In this document: piece after piece, positions 1 through 12,092 of the stretch | Layout: each line of letters begins with the position of its first letter | Numbering within the stretch: position 1 is the first letter of the stretch | Source of the DNA: Jacaranda mimosifolia | Taxonomy: Eukaryota > Streptophyta > Magnoliopsida > Lamiales > Bignoniaceae | DNA length: 64,000 nucleotides | Direction of reading: 5' to 3' | Assembly (NCBI GenBank): GCA_018894105.1 | Contig: CM032127.1 | Coordinates: forward strand, 5,983,001 to 6,047,000 | Position numbers and translations under genes: made by a program | The notes under the pieces: model-generated | The model's input: the letters and a program-made list of their open reading frames with translations, nothing else | What the model was told of the DNA's origin: nothing | Databases searched by the model: none

Positions 1-4
1 ATCG

Positions 5-1432
5 TTGTTCCAGAAAGCTATGGTCAAAATCTTCGAGCCTTTGTTCCCAAATGCATTGATCTATATTGATGATATTCTTCTTTTCTTTGAAGATATCAAA
101 ACACATTCTATTCTGTTGCAACAATTTGGGGAATTAGTTCGACAATTTGGAATCATGCTATCTGAAAAGAAGATGATTATTGCTCAAAAGGAGATTGAAT
201 TTTTGGGTATGCATATTAAAGATGGACAATACTTTCTCCAGCAACATACTGCCACAGAGCTTCTTAAATTTCCTTATGATCTGGAGACCAAGCAGCAAAT
301 TCAACAATTTCTTGGAGTCATTAATTATGCTGCAGATTTTATTCCAAGGTTGGCATCAGTAATAAGACCGTTACAGGATATGCTAAAGAAAAATCCTCCA
401 GAATGGTCTTATGTACAAAGGAAAGCTGTCGTTGCCATAAAAGCCATTATCCAGAAGCTACCTCTTTTGCAGATTCCTTCAGATGGAAAGAGAATCCTTT
501 AAACAGACACTAGTGAGACTTTTTGGGCTGCTTTTCTTCTTGAAGAAAAGGATGGGAAAAGAAAAGTGTGTGGATTTAAGAGTGGTTCGTTTCAGGTTTC
601 AGAACAAGATTACCACTCCACCTACAAAGAGATTTTGGCTGTTAAGAAAGGTATCGAAAAGTTTCAGTTTCATCTTATTGGCCATCATTTCTTTGTAGAA
701 ATGGACATAAATGATTTCCCTAAAATGCTGAGCTTCAAACCTCATACTGTTCCTCCTAAGCAGTTACTCAAATGGTTGGAATGGTTTTCTCAGTATTCTT
801 TCATTGTCAATCATATTAAGGGGAAAAACAATGTTCTTGCAGACTTTCTTTCCCATTCCCAACTTTTTGAGATACCCAGAAACCATATTCCCATTATCTC
901 TATGTTTTCTCCAACACCTTCAAAATCCTCTTCTTTCCATGATTTTCCATTAGAAAGCCTTCCTCCTGAACTTTTTGATCTTGTCAAAACTAAAACCCTC
1001 AAGTCCAGAGCCAAAGAACTCATTTTGAAATATCAATCCCTCACTGTTAGAAAAACTGAACTTCATACTTTTGGAGGATTAAGCTTTCACCATGATTATC
1101 CGTTCTTCACATTGTTCAGGGTTTCAAATCCTTTCCATCTCATGTTTTCCAAAGAATTACTTTGTTTACTTTGGTACATGCTTGAACAATGGAAGATAGC
1201 TGTGGAATTCCCTATTGAACAATCTATCAAGTGGGTTGCAAAACTACACAGTGGATGGTTTGATGATTACGATGAAAATCTATGTGCTAGAGTTTTTCTT
1301 GAATGGTTCTATCCTCTGTCTACTTGGATGAGATTGTTTAAGGTTATTCAAATCAAACAAACAGGAAAAATCTACTCTAGGAATTTCTATCATTTTTATT
1401 CTTTCCAGATAAAGTTCTCCTCATATCCATAA
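5..1432 (+). pseudogene. Caulimovirus polyprotein, RT/RNase H C-terminal part, interrupted
   Basis: The segment begins inside the RT palm. The YIDD catalytic motif lies near bases 62-73, followed by the thumb/connection region (around LGVINYAADFIPRL) and then an RNase H domain over roughly 503-850. From about 850 to 1432 there is a C-terminal extension of the polyprotein with no motif I recognise. A TAA at 500-502 interrupts the frame, and the same frame continues on the other side, so the break is a point nonsense mutation rather than a frameshift. RT and RNase H would copy the pregenomic RNA in the cytoplasm. There is no integrase, as expected for this family. Confidence 0.75.
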
Positions 1433-1535
1433 TCTACCATATTTCTACTCAGCACAAGAATATGGTGTCTTCCCTTATCTCCTTAATCAAGAATTCTATG
1501 AACATGGATGGGAGATCAGAGAACTTCAGAGGAAA

Positions 1536-2033
1536 ATGGCAGAACAAAATTCAGTTGTTCCACCACAGATTTGGCCCAAGTTTGAAGATGACGCTCCATG
1601 GGAACAGATGCCGATTGATTATGCAATTCAGCTTCAAAACGACGCCAGAGCCTATTTCGAGCAATTTCACACAAAAACCACAAAGGCTTTCTCAAATTTC
1701 ATATGGGGTGTTTCAAAGACTTATTTTAATTCAAATTGGAGTTCATTATCTCACAATAAGTCGCCACAGAGTGTTGCTGCATCAGTTTCTTGTTCATTTC
1801 CAATCGTTCCTCCATTTTCAGTTGATGTTTCTCCATTAATGCCATTGGACAAAGGAAAAGAAAAGATTAATGAAGACATGATAATTGACTCGCAGGACCC
1901 ATATGAACTGGACAGCCAATGGTGGGAAAAAGCCGGATTACCTATTGAACCTGATAACCCGCTGACTCAGACACCACAACAAAATACCTCTTTAGTGGTT
2001 TTTGGACCTTTTGCTGCAGGCTTTTTGACTTAG
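1536..2033 (+). CDS. Caulimovirus downstream ORF (ORF2-like), unknown function
   Basis: An open frame of 165 codons follows the polyprotein after about 100 bp and precedes the viral promoter. The protein is rich in Pro, Ser and Gln, has a basic stretch (KGKEKINED) near its middle and an acidic, Trp-containing patch (DSQWWEKAG). I see no enzymatic motif. Florendovirus-type genomes carry a second ORF of unknown role at this position, which is the basis for the call. Short, polar, low-complexity proteins diverge quickly, so family membership cannot be proved here. The ORF is uninterrupted, unlike the polyprotein. Confidence 0.5.
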   Translation: MAEQNSVVPPQIWPKFEDDAPWEQMPIDYAIQLQNDARAYFEQFHTKTTKAFSNFIWGVSKTYFNSNWSSLSHNKSPQSVAASVSCSFPIVPPFSVDVSPLMPLDKGKEKINEDMIIDSQDPYELDSQWWEKAGLPIEPDNPLTQTPQQNTSLVVFGPFAAGFLT

Positions 2034-2202
2034 TCTATATGACAAGAAATAAAGTTTGTATTGGCTTTTCTTTCCTTTTAATTATTGTCCTTGATTGTAT
2101 CGTTTGTCAAAAGTTTGCTTTAATAATTGTACTGGTTATCTGTAAGTTACTGTTGTTTGTTTGTCGTTTGTCCATCGTTGTACTTTCTGTGTCAATTCTC
2201 CC

Positions 2203-2214
2203 TCTATATAAGAG
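2203..2214 (+). promoter_or_regulatory. TATA box of pararetroviral promoter
   Basis: CTATATAAGAG lies about 170 bp after the downstream ORF. It is followed by a purine-rich stretch and a T/C-rich leader, the arrangement of a caulimovirus pregenomic RNA promoter. The start site would be about 30 bp downstream. Activity cannot be judged from sequence. Confidence 0.5.
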
Positions 2215-2400
2215 AGGGCGTTTGTTAGGTCACATATCTGGTAGGTGATATCTAGCTTGTAATATCGAGTTCAGAGTGAAATAATATGTTGGTTTCCATC
2301 TTAGAAATAATCGTTCTCTTCTTTCTTATTATCTCTTTACTTATACTTCTTCTGTCTTTACGTGTTATAATCTATGTCCGCTATTTTGTTCTTCCGCCAC

Positions 2401-2904
2401 CATCTCCGACCTCTTAAAATCTAGTATGCTCTGCAGTTGCCTGTAAAAAGGATCCTCTGCACCAGAAAGATTTCTTGCCTAGTTTAGTTTCTAGCCTAGC
2501 TTTGATCCTGAAAGAAGCATGTATCTTAATATAAAAGGACACGCCCTTGTTGTTGCCCACTGTTGAGGCCTTTCCCAGCGGACGTCATACCTTGTTAAGA
2601 TATCAGCTTCTAGCTAAAAGAGGTAAACGAGTACTTGTTCCTTCCTTTCTTGCAACTTGCCAGTCATTTTCCGTGTTTCTATTTTGCTCCACTAAACAAT
2701 GTGATAAATTTTTATATTGCCATTAATTACTCTTCCTCTCTACCTACATTAATTAGATTTGCCCCTCCTATAAATAATCATAACATTTTTTGAAATTTCT
2801 TCTCTTCAAAACATGTGGGTTATGAGGATCTATTTCTCCTACAATAAAACAATTTTCGGACTATTTTTTTGACCTTTAAAAACTTAAAAATTACCTTCAG
2901 TACA
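2401..2904. other. Non-coding stretch, no gene seen
   Basis: AT-rich sequence between the pararetrovirus and the first hAT-like element. I see no ORF with family motifs, no terminal repeats and no RNA gene. Confidence 0.5.
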
Positions 2905-2912
2905 TGTAAAGG

Positions 2913-3698
2913 CAATGTTTTCAAAATCAGATTGGACAAAGAACCGGCGACCTTATTGGTTACTGGTTCGACCGGTTCGACCGGTATGACATCATAATGA
3001 CGTAATAATTATATTTAATTTTATAAATATATATAATATAATTAATATATTGCAAACAATAGAAAAATTCCAATAATGTAGAAATAAATAAAGAAAATTT
3101 TCTCCATATTTTAGTCATTTTTTTTCCTTCAAATGTTTCTTTAGAAAATACCATTTCTCTATTAATTAATTACAAATATATAATCTAATTCAAATATTAA
3201 AACATAACTATTTAATATTAATACAAATAGTCATCCCTCCAAGTTTCAAGTTCAATATTTAATAAAATAGAATAAGTTTTTCCACTTGCAGGTTGCATCA
3301 ACAATAACTGGGCAGTGAGCAGTCGAGATGGAGGAAGAAAGAGAAAGCCTAAAGGAAACGAAACAAGCAAAGAAATTAAGGAATTAGGATTTGATATGAA
3401 AAGTGGGAGTGAAAAATAAAAACCCTACTCAAAAGTCACAAGTAGACCCGGCTAGTATGCTATCTTGGACCTTGGTTTATGTTTTTAAAAAAATATAGAA
3501 AAATAGAGAAAAAAAAAGAGTGAACTGGTCAAGAACTGGTTGAACTGGTATCGGTTCGACCGGTTTTTGACTGGTTTTGATCGGTTCCCAACCGGTTAGA
3601 TTATGTCCGATTTTTAGGCATGATTTGGACCGGACCTGCCACCGGTCACCGATCGAACCGGTCAAACCGGCCGATCCGGTCCGATTTTTAAAACCCTG
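2913..3698. mobile_element. hAT-like non-autonomous DNA transposon (786 bp)
   Basis: The ends are imperfect inverted repeats: CAATGTTTTCAAAATC at the left, and the right end reads CAGGGTTTTAAAAATCGG on the opposite strand. The element is flanked by an exact 8-bp duplication, TGTAAAGG (2905-2912 and 3699-3706), which is the hAT hallmark. Both subterminal regions are crowded with short ACCGGTTCGACCGGT-type palindromes, likely transposase-binding repeats. The interior is AT-rich and carries no transposase. Confidence 0.8.
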
Positions 3699-3706
3699 TG
3701 TAAAGG

Positions 3707-4854
3707 CATTTAAATAAATAGCCTCCATAAATGAAATTGCAAAATATATGGAAAACATTTTAAATTGCCTTTATATAAAGCAACATAGGCATTTTTTTCA
3801 ATCTTTAAAATTATTTTACCATCATTTTTGGGCTAATCTAATATATGTCTCAATAGGCCTCCCAAAGTTATGACAATCCTCTATAAGGACAATTAATATT
3901 AAATTGTCTATCTAAATCATTGTTGGTGGCTGTTTTCAAATGTATTTTTATTTATTTACTTCTAATTATTAATTTTATTAAGATAAATATCTATATTAAA
4001 AAAGAATCAACTCTTTTTTTTTGTATATTTTTGAGTGAATATGCTTTTAATATTTTAATCCTCACAACTACAACTTTTACAAAAATTATCATTTACAACC
4101 TTTCTATGCTCCAATAATGTTATTTGATGAAAACTTTTTAATTTTTATTTATGTAAAAATTATATATATATATATATATATCAAATTAAAAAAAATAATA
4201 TGGTATAAAAAAACAAAAAAATTATATAAATAATGATTGCACATAGACAGAAAGTCAATAATGGCGGGCTATCATATTAGGCAGATTAAAACAAAATGTG
4301 TTACAAATAGTCCTTAACTGAGCTGGTAAACCAAATTAACATTATACAATTAAAATTGTCCACTGATCGAATTTTGAATCCAAATCTGACTAGATATCGT
4401 ATTGAATCTTTGTTAGTGAATGTCATATTCACATGCAATGAATATTCAAAATTCAATAAAAAAAATACGATATGATTTAATATTTTTTCTCTTTTTGAAT
4501 TATATAAAAGTATTGTATTTACAAAGTAAATTTTAGTCATATTTGTGTTTTTAATAATTTTTTATTATATATTAGTCCAAAAATTAAATATTTGAATACT
4601 AAACATTTATTTCACATTATATTAATGCATAAATATAGTATTATTTATTATTATATTTGACATTTTATTAGTATCTCTTTTATTTTTGGGGCTAAAAACT
4701 CAATATTAATAGTAATAAATTAGATGTTAATATAAATATTACGTCAATATAATATATAAATTTTATTTTAAAATATTAGTAATATTATATATAAGAGTAT
4801 TAATTTAATAAAAAAATTATTAAAGTTTGGATTTGGATCTTTAACGAATGGATT
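3707..4854. other. AT-rich intergenic DNA, no gene
   Basis: Very AT-rich sequence with a TA dinucleotide run near 4160-4181. The last part (about 4815-4854, AAAGTTTGGATTTGGATC) may be the left arm of an older element split by the solo LTR. It resembles sequence on the far side of that LTR near 7970. No coding potential is visible. Confidence 0.4.
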
Positions 4855-7800
4855 TGTAGCGTCCCCATTCAGGACAACACCTAAACTAAGCCGCCATATA
4901 GTTCAATCTTAAATTGAACCTACAATTCAATCAATATACGCGTAACATTCAATCTTAATTTACCAAAAGCAGTGGAAATTTCGAAGTTAATTGACTCGTC
5001 AAATAATTAAGAAAATGCCATGATTCACCTTCTTATGTCTAGCCACATTTACATACCTTAAGTCATCAGCATCAACATGACATTATCACAACGTCTCAAG
5101 TACAAGCTAAATATTTAGATGATTCCATATATATATATATATATACACATTCAAACACTTGTTCTTATTACAAAGGATAATTTTCTTCCAGTTCAAGCCA
5201 GAAGTCTACGTCTATCACTCAACCCTGTCTGAGAAAATCAATGAAATACGAGGGGGGTAAGTCCAAAGGACTTAGTGAGGGATAATCATAATGGTAACTA
5301 TAAGGATCTATCGAGAAAGAATCAAGTCAACCTATTATCATTAGTCAATCAGTAGAAGAGCATATCAAGTGATCACAGGCAGAGTACAATCAGACAAAAT
5401 ATATCAAGACTACAGGCGAACCATATACAAATAGACAAATAGATCAGATTAGGCAATTAGAATACAGTCGGGCAAAATAGATATTTTCAAATTTCAAGAT
5501 TATTAGTAGGAACTAGCTCAGGAGTTGTGGCTGTTGGCTCGAACAGGCCAGGATTGTCTCAACCGGATTAGTTCGGGAGTAATGGTCCGTCTCAATCGAA
5601 TTAGATCGGGTGGAAATACAGACAGCTTGTTCGGCTTGGATAACAGCCCGATCTAGACCAAGAAACTTTCGCAACCTTGTTGCTCCATGAACGGAATATG
5701 AGCAATTGGAATACAGTCAGAAAACAAAACAGAACATGTTGATCAAATTTCCTTATCTCATGAATTTTGGGCTTATGGTTTATCCCATACACGTAGCAGG
5801 GATTAACGTCCTAGGGCTTACGGCTTATCCCAAGCACACAGTCGGGATTAATGTCCTACTACTTAATCACAAATTTAGGGCTTACGGCTTATCCCATGCT
5901 TACACAGTATGGATTAATGTCCCAGGGCTTACGGCTTATCCAATGCTCTGATAGCAAGGATTAACGTCCCAAAATAATAGTACAGACTGATAATATACAG
6001 TCAAGTAACTAAACGAACAGATAACAGACAGTCGGATAGCAAATCGAACAAATAAAAGTATAGATAATTCAGAACAGTATAGAAATGCCGACAAGGCAAA
6101 ACGATAGCAATAAACAATCCAGATAAGCCAACATGGCCAATTAAAAGTTATAACGGATAACAGATGTGCCGACAAGGCAAAATATAATAGAACAGGATCG
6201 AACAGATAACAGATAAGAGTTCTAGGCGCAAGAACATACAGGATTCGGAATCAGTGACAGAAAATAACCCACATAGGGGTGTACAAATCAGATAACAGAT
6301 ATCAATCATAATCGAGGCCAAAATGGCAGACCCTCACATTTATAGTTCTCAGATATAGCAACCACAGTCAGTAATCCTACTGGTCGGCAGGACCCACTTC
6401 GTCGTTACCTAACAAAAGGATATTTCCATAGTCAAATTCATATTCATCTCTAATAGCCTTCTAGAATTGCATCATAAGCATTCTAACATTACTAACTTAT
6501 TGATCAACATGATTATATAGATTCAATAGGTAGTATCTTCACTAAGTATCTTAGTAAATCAACTTTTCTAGAATTAGCCATGATGGTCTATATCAGTTGC
6601 AAAAATAGCACGATATCTCATTCTTAATTGCAAAGTCATTATCATATCATCATCATAATCCACACATAATAGTCAAATCCCTACATAATTAATCCCAATT
6701 AAATACCACTTAGTCTTACATTACATAATCCTTAGTACAATTATTAAATCCAAAATTTGGCATTTAGCATAACATGTCCAGGTCCACTATATTATACCAT
6801 AATCTATGCATGCATGTCACATATATATCCACTTCCTACATCAACTACTCATTTCTTGGCAATATACAAGATTTATAAATGAAATGGTACAAGAACCCCA
6901 AGTTGAATATTGATCTTTACCCAAGACCTTGCTTAACGGGACCTCAAAATCACGAACCAAAAGCACTGCCACAACCAACACGACTAGTAGGAGAAACTTT
7001 CTCAGAGCCGCTGGAGCACCTCCGGAGCGCCACTGCGCATAGTCGCCGAAAAACTTGGTGCCACCACTAGGAGCTGCGTCTGGCTGCGAGCTTTCTAATA
7101 CTCCAATCTCCTTCGCCAAAATCCACCGAAAAAGCCCTCAGAACTTACCTTGGAGCTGCTACCACCACCTCACGCCATCATCTGGTTTCTTCCAATATCC
7201 GTCTCCGCCGTCGCACTAAATTTCTAGGCAAGGTTACTATGGTGATCCTCCAACTGAGCTCTACCTAACCCATATCCCAGAATCAAGTTTGGTCATCGGA
7301 AGGATGGAAACCCACCACTACCCTCCACGAGCTATTTCTTGGCTTCAACTTCTTAGTGGTCCGCCAGTCATCCTGTCGTGCATGTGGTACCATCAGAGAG
7401 TTGGTGAGGAAAAGAAGAAATTTATCGGTTTGGTTTTGAGACAAATCGGCTGCCGGAGGAGATCACCGGTAAAGGGGGGTGAGGTTGCTAAAGACGGAAG
7501 AAATGGGGGGTCCAAATGCAAAAATACCATTTTATAGAATTGATTTTTGTGAATTTCATAATTGACCCCAACTCATATATTCAACCTTCAATCAAGTCCT
7601 TCAAGATTTCAATAAACTTCAATTCAGTCCCTGGACTTAATGAGTGCCTTACAATGGCATATTTGACCCAAAATAATTCCATGCAAACCCCCAAGATTCT
7701 AAAATGTGATCCAATTAAATCTTGCCTAATTGCATTTTGACCCCAAAACTTTCAAATATTTTGCAATTAAGTCCTTTTTACTTATTTCAAGCCCTAAAAT

Positions 7801-7868
7801 TCGACCAATCAAAATCTTAACTTTCTCAATTCTTATTTTTCAAAATACCAAATTTTAGGGGTGTTACA
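4855..7868 (+). mobile_element. Solo LTR, about 3 kb, Del/Tekay-like gypsy candidate
   Basis: It starts TGTAGCGTCCCC and ends GGGGTGTTACA, i.e. TG...CA termini with the longer inverted ends seen in long LTRs of Del/Tekay chromoviruses. The flanks GGATT and TGATT agree at 4 of 5 positions, consistent with a worn 5-bp target duplication. The interior has no gag or pol, contains short direct repeats (5768-5970), and ends in a T/C-rich tract. It is most simply an LTR left by LTR-LTR recombination. A TIR-bearing non-autonomous DNA element is the alternative. The family name is recalled, not searched. Confidence 0.55.
5768..5970. repeat. Irregular short direct repeats inside the solo LTR
   Basis: The phrase GGGCTTACGGCTTATCC, or close variants, recurs at about 5769, 5815, 5878 and 5924, each followed by GGATTAA(T/C)GTCC. 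Spacing alternates 46, 63 and 46 bp, so this is a short degenerate array rather than a clean satellite. Confidence 0.7.
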
Positions 7869-8064
7869 TGATTGCTTAATTTGATATCCGATTCACTTAT
7901 TTTGGGTTATGAATATTTATAATCGGATATGATTTATCGAATATTTTAATCGGACAAAAAATCCTAAAGTTTGGATCAAATTCAGATCGAACTTGAATTA
8001 AAATTCGATCCACTGATAGCCCTAACTACAATCGAAGAGACCATTTTGAAGATTATCTTTGTAT
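7869..8064. other. Relic right arm of a hAT-like element
   Basis: Repeated GATATCCGATT / AATCGGATATG phrases end in CACTGATAGCCCTA near 8022. Read from the opposite strand this begins TAGGGCTATC, a typical hAT-type terminus. A related but better preserved arm ends near 26167. No matching left terminus was found, so the boundaries are uncertain. Confidence 0.35.
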
Positions 8065-8750
8065 CACTATAAGAAAATACCCCTTCACAAACGAAAAATG
8101 TGTGATAAAGAGGTTTCGTCACAATCCGAAGACAATTTTGATGAATTTTTGATAGATTACTAATGAATTTAAAAAAAATAATCAAAAATATAAACTAGTT
8201 ATTATATTTGTGACATATATGAAGATTATATATTAATAGGAAGAGTCCATCACAAATTTTATAACTTTAAATATGAATCTTAGATCTGTGATGGAAACTC
8301 TATCACAAAATTAGTTATGTGATATACTTTATTTTCACCACAAAACTAATAGTGACAAAGCATGTACTAATGAATTTGTGAAAAAAGGTTGTCACAAATT
8401 TAATAAAATCTATCATTGTGATGAATTTATTTCACAAATTCATTAGTATATGTTTTGTCACTCATTAATTTTGTGATGAAAATAAAGTGCATCACAAAAC
8501 CAGTTTTGTGATAAAATTTTCATCATGGATAAGAGAATCATATTTAGAGTTATGAAATTTGTGACGAACTCTTTATATTAAGGTATACTTTTCATATCCG
8601 TCACAAGTATCATAGTTAATATATATTTTTGCTCATTTTTTTTTAAATTCATTAGTAATCCATCAAAAATTCATCACATTATCTTCGAACTATGAAGGAA
8701 TTCTTTTTATCACAAACTTTTTGTTAGTAAATGAATGTTTTCTTGTAGTG
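8065..8750. mobile_element. CACTA-type foldback MITE (686 bp)
   Basis: The left end is CACTATAAGAAAA and the right end TTTTCTTGTAGTG, inverted copies of the CACTA-superfamily terminus CACTACAAGAAAA. The whole element is a long imperfect inverted repeat: the left-half phrase AGTGACAAAGCATGTACTAA returns inverted near 8440-8470. Short GTGAC / GTCAC / TCACAAA repeats are scattered throughout. There is no ORF. Flanking 3-bp duplications are not exact (TAT versus ATT). Confidence 0.75.
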
Positions 8751-9173
8751 ATTAAAGCACTAGGGACATTTTTTTTATTCTACAGAAGCTATTTTAACAT
8801 CATTTATAAATATTCTAATACGTGCTTCAATATAGAGGCCTCCGAAAATATCACTTTATAAGAGCAAAAAGTATTAAAATTGTTCACTTAAATTATTTTA
8901 GATGACTATTTTAAAATGTATGTCTATTTATTTGTCTCTAAATATCTAACTTTGTTCTAGTTATAAAGCATGCACTAAGTTAATTGAGCTGTTGAACATA
9001 TGGTATTTGATTTGCATACGCAAGTTTTACCAGGGCCCCTAAAGATTCAATAGTCCGATACATTTTGGAACAATAGAAAATGATCAATTAAAAGCACAAA
9101 CTTTGGATTTTTTTCTGACTCTTTTTTAGCTTTGATCAGTTAGTTTGCTTTGATTGCTGATTGGATCTCATGT

Positions 9174-9207
<34 letters not shown>

Positions 9208-10551
9208 TCATATATATGAACAGTGTGGGAATACAATTCAAGCAACATTTAGATAAACGTAAAAGAAAACTAGGATAATATGAATGAACCAAAATAAGCA
9301 AAAATTGAACAAATCTATTACAAATTAAGAAATAATTATAAATTCATGATACTAGTTATGGAACAAAACCAAAAGTAATAGAATGGGGAAATCGATTTTC
9401 TAAAAAGTGTTCTTACAAAGTCAATTTAGATAGTGGAATTCTTAGATTTATGAGAAAATGATAACATTATACAAAAAGTTATTGCACATCTTTTTAAAAA
9501 ATTTATTTATTGCATAGAATATAAAATAACTTACAGTTATATCATTTTTATGATGTTTATATTCAGACAATTATTTTAGCTTTTTATTGTTAATATGAAG
9601 TATTACTAAATTATGCACTTATTGTTAATATATTTAAAAAATGCAAAAAATGATGCCAACCTAAAATCTTTCTAGGCTTTCTATTTCATAACAATGAACA
9701 ATCTTAATTCATAGTAAAGAGTTTACATTATTCATTTTATTTTATTTAGCATCATCATATTTATATTTTTCATTATATTTATTTTCATATATATTTTCCT
9801 AGAATTTTGCTAGATACTTTTCAAACTGTTAAGCTCAAACAACTTTTCGTGTGTGTGAGACTGATATTCCTTTCTTTAAGCTTATCATCTTTTGAGTATT
9901 GTTTAGTTCTTTTGTTAGGTAATGAAAAGGGAGGACACAATGTTGGTCCTATTGACATAGATAGACTATACACTCATTTCAGAAGATATTCACAATGCTC
10001 CAATGCAACCCCACACAATAGAAATTCATAAAACTCGAAAACTAAGGTATGGAAATCATGGCTAAATTCATTGCTTACATCTCCAATCACATTTTAATCC
10101 ATAAATTATCTGCTTATACTTCTCACATGCATTCCACCAGACATCCAAATGCATAATTAATTAAACATACTTACAATACTAACAATACAAAATTATCAAA
10201 TGAGTTCAATCCATAAATTATCAAAATTAACAATAGATAATTAATTAAACATACTAACAAACAATACTAACAAGAATTCAGGAGCGGGATGGCGGGGCGG
10301 GAATGGCGCAGCGAGCTCACAGGCAGGACGGCATTGCGAACCCACAGGCAGCAACAATGGATACGGTTGACAACAGCATCCTCTGCAGCGACAGCTACAA
10401 ACGGCGCGGGATGGTGGAACAAGTAGAAAATAGCAATGAATACGGTCGGCTTAGGGAGGAAAACATGCGACAACAGCGATGGTGGAAAATGGCAATGTTG
10501 GCGATGGCAGAATTCAAATTTTTTTGGGGAAGGAGGATGGAGAGAGAAAAA
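8751..10551. other. AT-rich intergenic DNA, no supported gene
   Basis: Mostly AT-rich sequence with a TA run at about 9176-9206. A short GC-richer patch at about 10283-10510 contains small ORFs on both strands, but none has a recognisable motif, so I do not call a gene. It may be captured host sequence or transposon remains. Confidence 0.4.
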
Positions 10552-11471
10552 TAAGGGTGTAAGTTGAGTTGAGTCAGCTCACAAACGAGATCAACTCGAT
10601 CTAGAAAAGCTCAACTTGAGCTCGAGAATATTTGAGCTTGAGTTTGAAATTGAGCCAAACTTAAACTTTAAGATGGGGCTCAAAAGCTTGCGAGCCGGCT
10701 CACTAATTATAGTATTTTTTAAAATAATATATATATTGAATAATATATAAAAAAATAATTCAAAAATATGTGCCACATTTTGAGTTAATTTTCAAAACAT
10801 AAGTCAATTATTCACTTATATATTACTTATTAATAAATAATAATTTATAACATAGTAATTTATAATTTGTAAAATACTAAACATAAACAGCAAGATATAT
10901 TTGAAAAAAATGTAAATTTTCTAATTCAAATAATTTTATAAAAATATAAAATTATATAATAAAGTTTCATTGTTTAATATATTATATATGATTACTGCAT
11001 TTTTTTTAAATTTAATAATGCAAGTCTGAAATGGAAATTCTTCATTATTTTAACCAATTTATTTTTATATTTTAATATTCAAACTTCAAAAGTCAAAACA
11101 ATAATCTTACTTGAAATTTATAAAAAAATGACTGATCTTTAGAAAAATTGATACTGCTAGTAAATTGGTTAATAGATAGTATTTCTTGAGAGTTTTACAA
11201 GAAATAGTGAGAACTAAATTGAACTCGAGTTCAAGCTCGCACGTTGAATGTGGAATATGCTGTATGAGCTCGAGTTTGGCTCAAGCTCGATTGTGGCTCG
11301 ATATTTTATGAGCTCATTGAGCTCGAGCTTGAGTTAGATTTTTGCCAACGAGCTCAAGCTTATAAGCCTAACATTTGGAGCTTGATGAGCTCGAGCTTGA
11401 GCTCGTTTGTTTTAAAATGAGCCGAGCTTGAGCTTGAAATTTTTACTAAGCTCGGCTTGTTTATAGCCCTA
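10552..11471. mobile_element. hAT-like non-autonomous element with GAGCTCGAG-rich ends (920 bp)
   Basis: The left end is TAAGGGTGTAAGTTGAG and the right end, on the opposite strand, TAGGGCTATAAACAAG. Flanks GAGAAAAA (10544-10551) and GAGATAAA (11472-11479) match at 7 of 8 positions, consistent with an 8-bp hAT duplication. About 150 bp at each end is dominated by GAGCTCGAG / GCTTGAGCTC repeats and the middle is AT-rich. No transposase is present. Confidence 0.65.
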
Positions 11472-12092
11472 GAGATAAAGTAGAAAAGAAATGGGAAGGA
11501 AGGAGTGGGCGTCTGATTTGATTAATTTTTCCAACTAAGATTTTTCGAATTTCATTGAAAACTAACTTTTTTAAAAAATGAAAATAAATTTTCTGATGGA
11601 ATTTCTTTCAAAAAATTCCGCCTGAAAAAAGTTCCCATAGGCTTTCCAATGGAGAAGTCATTGCATATGTTTGCGCCATGCTCCCGCTAAATTCTCTCAA
11701 AATTTACTGGCGCTTTTCCATCGGATTTCCAATGAACCCTTTATTTTGCGGAACTTCTTTTGAAATTTCTGAGGGAAAGATTCTGCCTAGAAATTGTGTC
11801 AGAAAAATTGTATTTTTTTTAGTGTATTGTAATTAATAATTCCATTGGAAAAATAATATATTTGTTTTTGTAGTGTATAGTAATTAATAATTTTCTTAAC
11901 GAATTATTTGGCAAATTAATAAAAGTATTTAACATTACTTCTTACATGAAATATTAAATTTTTTTAATCTTCAATAAAATTAAACAAAAATATAAATTTA
12001 ATTTTTTTATAATTTCTTAAATATTAATTAATTAAACAAAAATATGCATTTAATTAATTTATAAACAATTTTTTTTTTATAATTTCTAAATA
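11472..12092. other. Non-coding stretch with CACTA-like end remnants
   Basis: The tract at about 11530-11823 ends in TTTTTTTTAGTG, and a second end-like motif TTTTTGTAGTG lies at 11866-11876. The phrase GTGTAT(T/A)GTAATTAATAATT is duplicated with a spacing of about 52 bp across these two ends. They look like right termini of CACTA-like MITEs whose left ends are not identifiable. No gene is visible. Confidence 0.35.

Larger units (their letters stand above)
1..2400 (+). mobile_element. Endogenous caulimovirus (pararetrovirus) fragment, 3' part
   Basis: The window opens inside an integrated pararetrovirus. In order it shows the end of a reverse transcriptase, RNase H, a C-terminal polyprotein extension, a separate downstream ORF and a promoter with a TATA box near 2203. 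RT/RNase H with no integrase, followed by a small second ORF and then the promoter, matches the florendovirus-like layout of Caulimoviridae; the genus is an inference. The left end is outside the window. The right limit near 2400 is approximate, because only the promoter and a following T-rich leader are visible. The ORFs carry at least one premature stop, so this is an old, inactive copy. Confidence 0.75.

Noticed and set aside
2400..2440. TAGTATGCTCTGC as the pararetroviral primer site
   Set aside because: Only a partial match to the initiator-tRNA-Met site, with several mismatches; not enough to call.
10267..10554. Overlapping ORFs on both strands in a GC-richer patch
   Set aside because: No family motif, no intron signals or conserved domain, and both strands open equally; GC bias explains the open frames.
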